This document shows positions 32,812 to 35,024 of a stretch of 35,024 bases of DNA, piece by piece. Every line of letters starts with the position of its first letter. Within the stretch, counting starts at the first letter, position 1. Position numbers and translations under genes: made by a program. The notes beneath the pieces were generated by a model that was given only the letters and a program-made list of their open reading frames with translations, had not been told where the DNA came from and made no database searches. The stretch lies in the NCBI GenBank assembly GCA_001920415.1, contig MNJR01000146.1, positions 23,045 through 58,068 on the forward strand. Reading direction: 5' to 3'. The DNA is from Acidobacteria bacterium 13_1_20CM_3_53_8 (GTDB lineage Bacteria > Acidobacteriota > Blastocatellia > Pyrinomonadales > Pyrinomonadaceae).

Positions 32812-34533
32812 ATGAGCGAGAAACGCTGGATCGTGCGCGAGATAGACACGAAGCGTGCACAAATGCTGGCACGCTCGCTCGGCGTCTCTTCCGTCATCGC
32901 ATCGCTTCTCGTTGCGCGCGGGTGCGCGGACGAACCCGCCGCGCGAAAATTCCTGAACCCATCGCACGATCAACTTCACGACCCATATCTAATGCTGGGC
33001 ATGCGCGAGGCTGTCGCTCGTCTTCTTCGTGCAATCAACGAGGGCGAGAAGATTCTAGTCTACGGCGATTACGATGTTGACGGAACTACTGGAACGGTTG
33101 TGCTGCGCCGCGCGCTCAATCTTTTAGGAGCACGGACTGGTTATCACGTTCCGCATCGCTTCACGGAAGGCTACGGCATACAACAGGCCGCGCTTGAAAA
33201 GGCAAAGACAGAAAATTACAGCGTCGTTGTCAGCGTTGATTGCGGCATACGAGCGCACGAGCCGCTACATTGGGCGCGCGAAGCTGGCATTGATGTAATA
33301 GTCACAGACCATCACCTGCCAGATAAGGATGAAGGCGCGCCGCCAGCTTTCGCTGTGCTCAACCCTAACCAGCACGGCTGCAACTATCCTGATAAAAATC
33401 TCGCTGGCGTAGGTGTGGCATTCAAGCTGGCTCATGCGCTGTTTCGTGAGCGTGGGCGCGAATCGCAGATAGCCGGATTCTTGAAGATGGTCGCAATCGG
33501 AACGGTCGCGGACGTCGCTCAGCTTACAGGCGAGAACCGAAACATAGTTGCATTGGGCTTGCGCGATCTTCCTAAAGCGAACAATCCGGGTCTGCGCGCT
33601 TTGATGGAAGTCGCTGGCTGCGGCGAAGGCCGTTCGATGACGGCTTATGATCTGGGATTCCGCATTGGCCCAAGGATAAACGCAGCGGGAAGGATGGAGG
33701 CTGCGCGCGCCATCGTAGAGCTTTTCGAGACTGAAGACGCTGAAGAAGCGCGAAAGCTCGCGCGCCGCCTTGATGAATTAAACCGAGAGCGGCAGAACGT
33801 GCAGGCAGAGATAACGCGGCGCGCGCTCGCAGAGCTTTCTGTGGACGAAAGTATGATTGATTCGCGCGTTGCGGTCATAGCAGGCGAGAACTGGCATCGC
33901 GGAGTGATTGGTATAGCCGCCTCGAAAGTTTCGGAGAGAATCAACCGCCCGTGTGTAATCATCTCAATCGAAGACGGAATCGGGCACGGCTCTGCTCGCA
34001 GCATAGAGTGTTATCACCTGCTGGATGGGCTGACCACCTGCGCTGATCTTTTCGAGAAGTTCGGCGGCCATTCACATGCAGCGGGGCTGACTATACGAAG
34101 CGAGCGCATTGCGGAGCTTCGTCGCAGATTAAACGAGCACGCCGCATCATCCATCAAAGACGAAGACCTTCAGCCGGTTCTTCATGTTGATTTGGAACTT
34201 TCGGCGGACGCGCTCTCGCTTCCCTTTGCTGAAGAGCTTTGCGCGCTTGAGCCATACGGAGCGGGCAATCCGCGCCCCGTCTTCGCTACAAAAAATCTAC
34301 GTATCGTAGGCGAGCCGCGCGTAATGAAGGAGCGCCACTTAAAACTTTTCGTCGCGGGCGCTACGGGTCGCGCGCTCGAAACGGTCTGGTGGGGCGGCGC
34401 GGAAGAATCAACCGGGCAAACGCTTCGCACGGGCGCTCGCATCGAAATGGCTTACACCGTCGAGCAGAACACCTGGCGCGGCGAGACACGCTTACAGCTT
34501 TGCGTGCAAGACTTGAAAAGCAGTGATGAGTGA
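32812..34533 (+). CDS. recJ: Single-stranded-DNA exonuclease RecJ
   Basis: 573 residues, typical length. DHH core with VYGDYDVDGTTGT, SVDCGIRAHEP and VTDHHLPD, the GVGVAFKLAHAL stretch and RIGPRINAAGRM; DHHA1 part with GVIGIAASKVSERINRPCVI and GGHSHAAGL; and a C-terminal OB-like domain (about 455-570). It degrades single-stranded DNA 5'-3' in recombination and repair. The ATG is 19 bases after the PilZ stop, in an apparent co-directional unit uppP-PilZ-recJ. The stop is followed directly by repeat M. Confidence 0.97.
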   Translation: MSEKRWIVREIDTKRAQMLARSLGVSSVIASLLVARGCADEPAARKFLNPSHDQLHDPYLMLGMREAVARLLRAINEGEKILVYGDYDVDGTTGTVVLRRALNLLGARTGYHVPHRFTEGYGIQQAALEKAKTENYSVVVSVDCGIRAHEPLHWAREAGIDVIVTDHHLPDKDEGAPPAFAVLNPNQHGCNYPDKNLAGVGVAFKLAHALFRERGRESQIAGFLKMVAIGTVADVAQLTGENRNIVALGLRDLPKANNPGLRALMEVAGCGEGRSMTAYDLGFRIGPRINAAGRMEAARAIVELFETEDAEEARKLARRLDELNRERQNVQAEITRRALAELSVDESMIDSRVAVIAGENWHRGVIGIAASKVSERINRPCVIISIEDGIGHGSARSIECYHLLDGLTTCADLFEKFGGHSHAAGLTIRSERIAELRRRLNEHAASSIKDEDLQPVLHVDLELSADALSLPFAEELCALEPYGAGNPRPVFATKNLRIVGEPRVMKERHLKLFVAGATGRALETVWWGGAEESTGQTLRTGARIEMAYTVEQNTWRGETRLQLCVQDLKSSDE

Positions 34534-34624
34534 GAACAGTTTTCAGTTTTTAGTTTTCAGTTTTCAGATAAAAGCTTTTCGCTCTTCTTTCTGAAAACTG
34601 AAAACTAAAAACTGAAAACTGTTC
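34534..34624. repeat. Inverted repeat M, GTTTTCA heptamer family
   Basis: Perfect 34-bp arms (34534-34567 and 34591-34624) of CAGTTTTCAGTTTTTAGTTT text, with outward partial pairing of AGTGATGAGTGA and TATCACT. The loop is 23 bp. It begins at the recJ stop and ends 16 bases before the next start codon. Confidence 0.94.
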
Positions 34625-34640
34625 TTATCACTCTTAAAAT

Positions 34641-35024
34641 ATGCTAGAGGTCAGAAGAAGAAGAACGGTAGATATAGGCTGGCGCGCGCGGCTGCCTATG
34701 ATTGTGCGTGTGCTGGCGCTCGTGTTGCTTGCGGCTGGCGTGATTTACATAGGCGTTGCTTATTACAAGCGCCGCAACATAGAGCGCTTCGTGATGAGGG
34801 GCGCGCAGCCTGAGTTGTCGCGCACTGAGACAGGGCGTGTGTATAACTACGTGCGGCGAATAATGGATGGCGATCGCCTGCGTATGCTGCTCAAGGCCGA
34901 TGTTGACATCACTTTCACAGACCAGCATCACGAACTTGAGAACGTGCATCTTGAAGTCTATCCGGCAGAAGGGAACAAACCGGATCAGATAGATGCCCAA
35001 AAATCAATTTACGACCCGGAAAGT
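34641..35024 (+). CDS. lptC: LptC-like LPS-transport protein, 5' part only
   Basis: 128 codons from ATG 34641 stay open to the window edge. After a basic start come one transmembrane helix (about 21-42, IVRVLALVLLAAGVIYIGVA) and the beginning of a beta-jellyroll: RTETGRVYNYVRRIMDGDRL, DITFTDQHHELENVHLEVYP. This is the LptC/LptA-type pattern, with a lumen of alternating strands. LptC is anchored in the inner membrane and passes lipopolysaccharide from LptB2FG to LptA. A bigger LptA-fused form is possible since the 3' part is missing. No ribosome-binding site is visible; repeat M ends 16 bases upstream. Confidence 0.8.
   Translation, partial: MLEVRRRRTVDIGWRARLPMIVRVLALVLLAAGVIYIGVAYYKRRNIERFVMRGAQPELSRTETGRVYNYVRRIMDGDRLRMLLKADVDITFTDQHHELENVHLEVYPAEGNKPDQIDAQKSIYDPES

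Noticed and set aside
2861-34624. Calling all inverted repeats Rho-independent terminators
   Set aside because: Most lack a following T-run, loops are often 20-110 nt, and two lie in divergent promoter regions; only repeat I fits well.

Overview
The window (35,024 bases, moderate G+C, no rRNA or tRNA gene seen) looks like a chromosomal segment of a diderm bacterium, most likely Acidobacteriota of the Blastocatellia/Pyrinomonadales type. The reasons are the Mla lipid-transport operon and an LptC-like protein (outer membrane), RNase J, a cysteine-rich N-terminal ribbon on a STAND ATPase of a kind common in that phylum, and intergenic spacers packed with low-complexity inverted repeats. The placement is inference from protein style, not from a marker gene.

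Layout. Positions 1-5503 (minus strand) are signalling genes: a 3'-truncated four-PAS histidine kinase, a remnant of a response-regulator receiver domain, an intact NarL-type response regulator, and its probable partner, a two-PAS HisKA_3 kinase. Positions 5504-13834 are a different kind of DNA: seven integron attC recombination sites of 102-108 bp, all in one orientation, plus a lone 3' half-site. They delimit a run of gene cassettes with no integron integrase in the window (a CALIN-type array). Cargo on the + strand, in order: a zinc-ribbon/NB-ARC/TPR STAND ATPase (frameshifted near its end), a two-gene cassette of unknowns, a 67-residue unknown, a four- to five-helix membrane protein, a PSDC-type phosphatidylserine/aromatic amino acid decarboxylase homologue, a secreted PPC/PliG-like protein and a small lipoprotein.

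Positions 13835-35024 are ordinary chromosome. On the minus strand lie mlaE-mlaF-mlaD, then an ECF sigma/anti-sigma/CpxP-like envelope-stress operon. On the plus strand lie a split HAMP/HD-GYP protein, ftsY, ribD and rsmA; then on the minus strand a subtilase and a 7Fe ferredoxin; then on the plus strand RNase J, an ACT protein, an SDR, uppP, a PilZ protein, recJ and the start of an lptC-like gene.

Two signals stand out. First is the cassette array itself, with unusually large and functionally diverse cargo. Second, most intergenic spacers outside the array (13 of them) carry a long inverted repeat, with arms of 15-77 bp that are often perfect. These are commonly built from ~7-bp units or REP-like palindromes, and several arm families recur at more than one locus. 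The repeats frequently abut start codons where a ribosome-binding site would be expected. At ribD-rsmA one appears to have replaced the rsmA start region, leaving no ATG/GTG/TTG before the conserved SLGQNF motif. No such repeat was seen inside the cassette array. Two otherwise good genes (the STAND ATPase and the HD-GYP protein) carry frame breaks, which may be real decay or sequence error.
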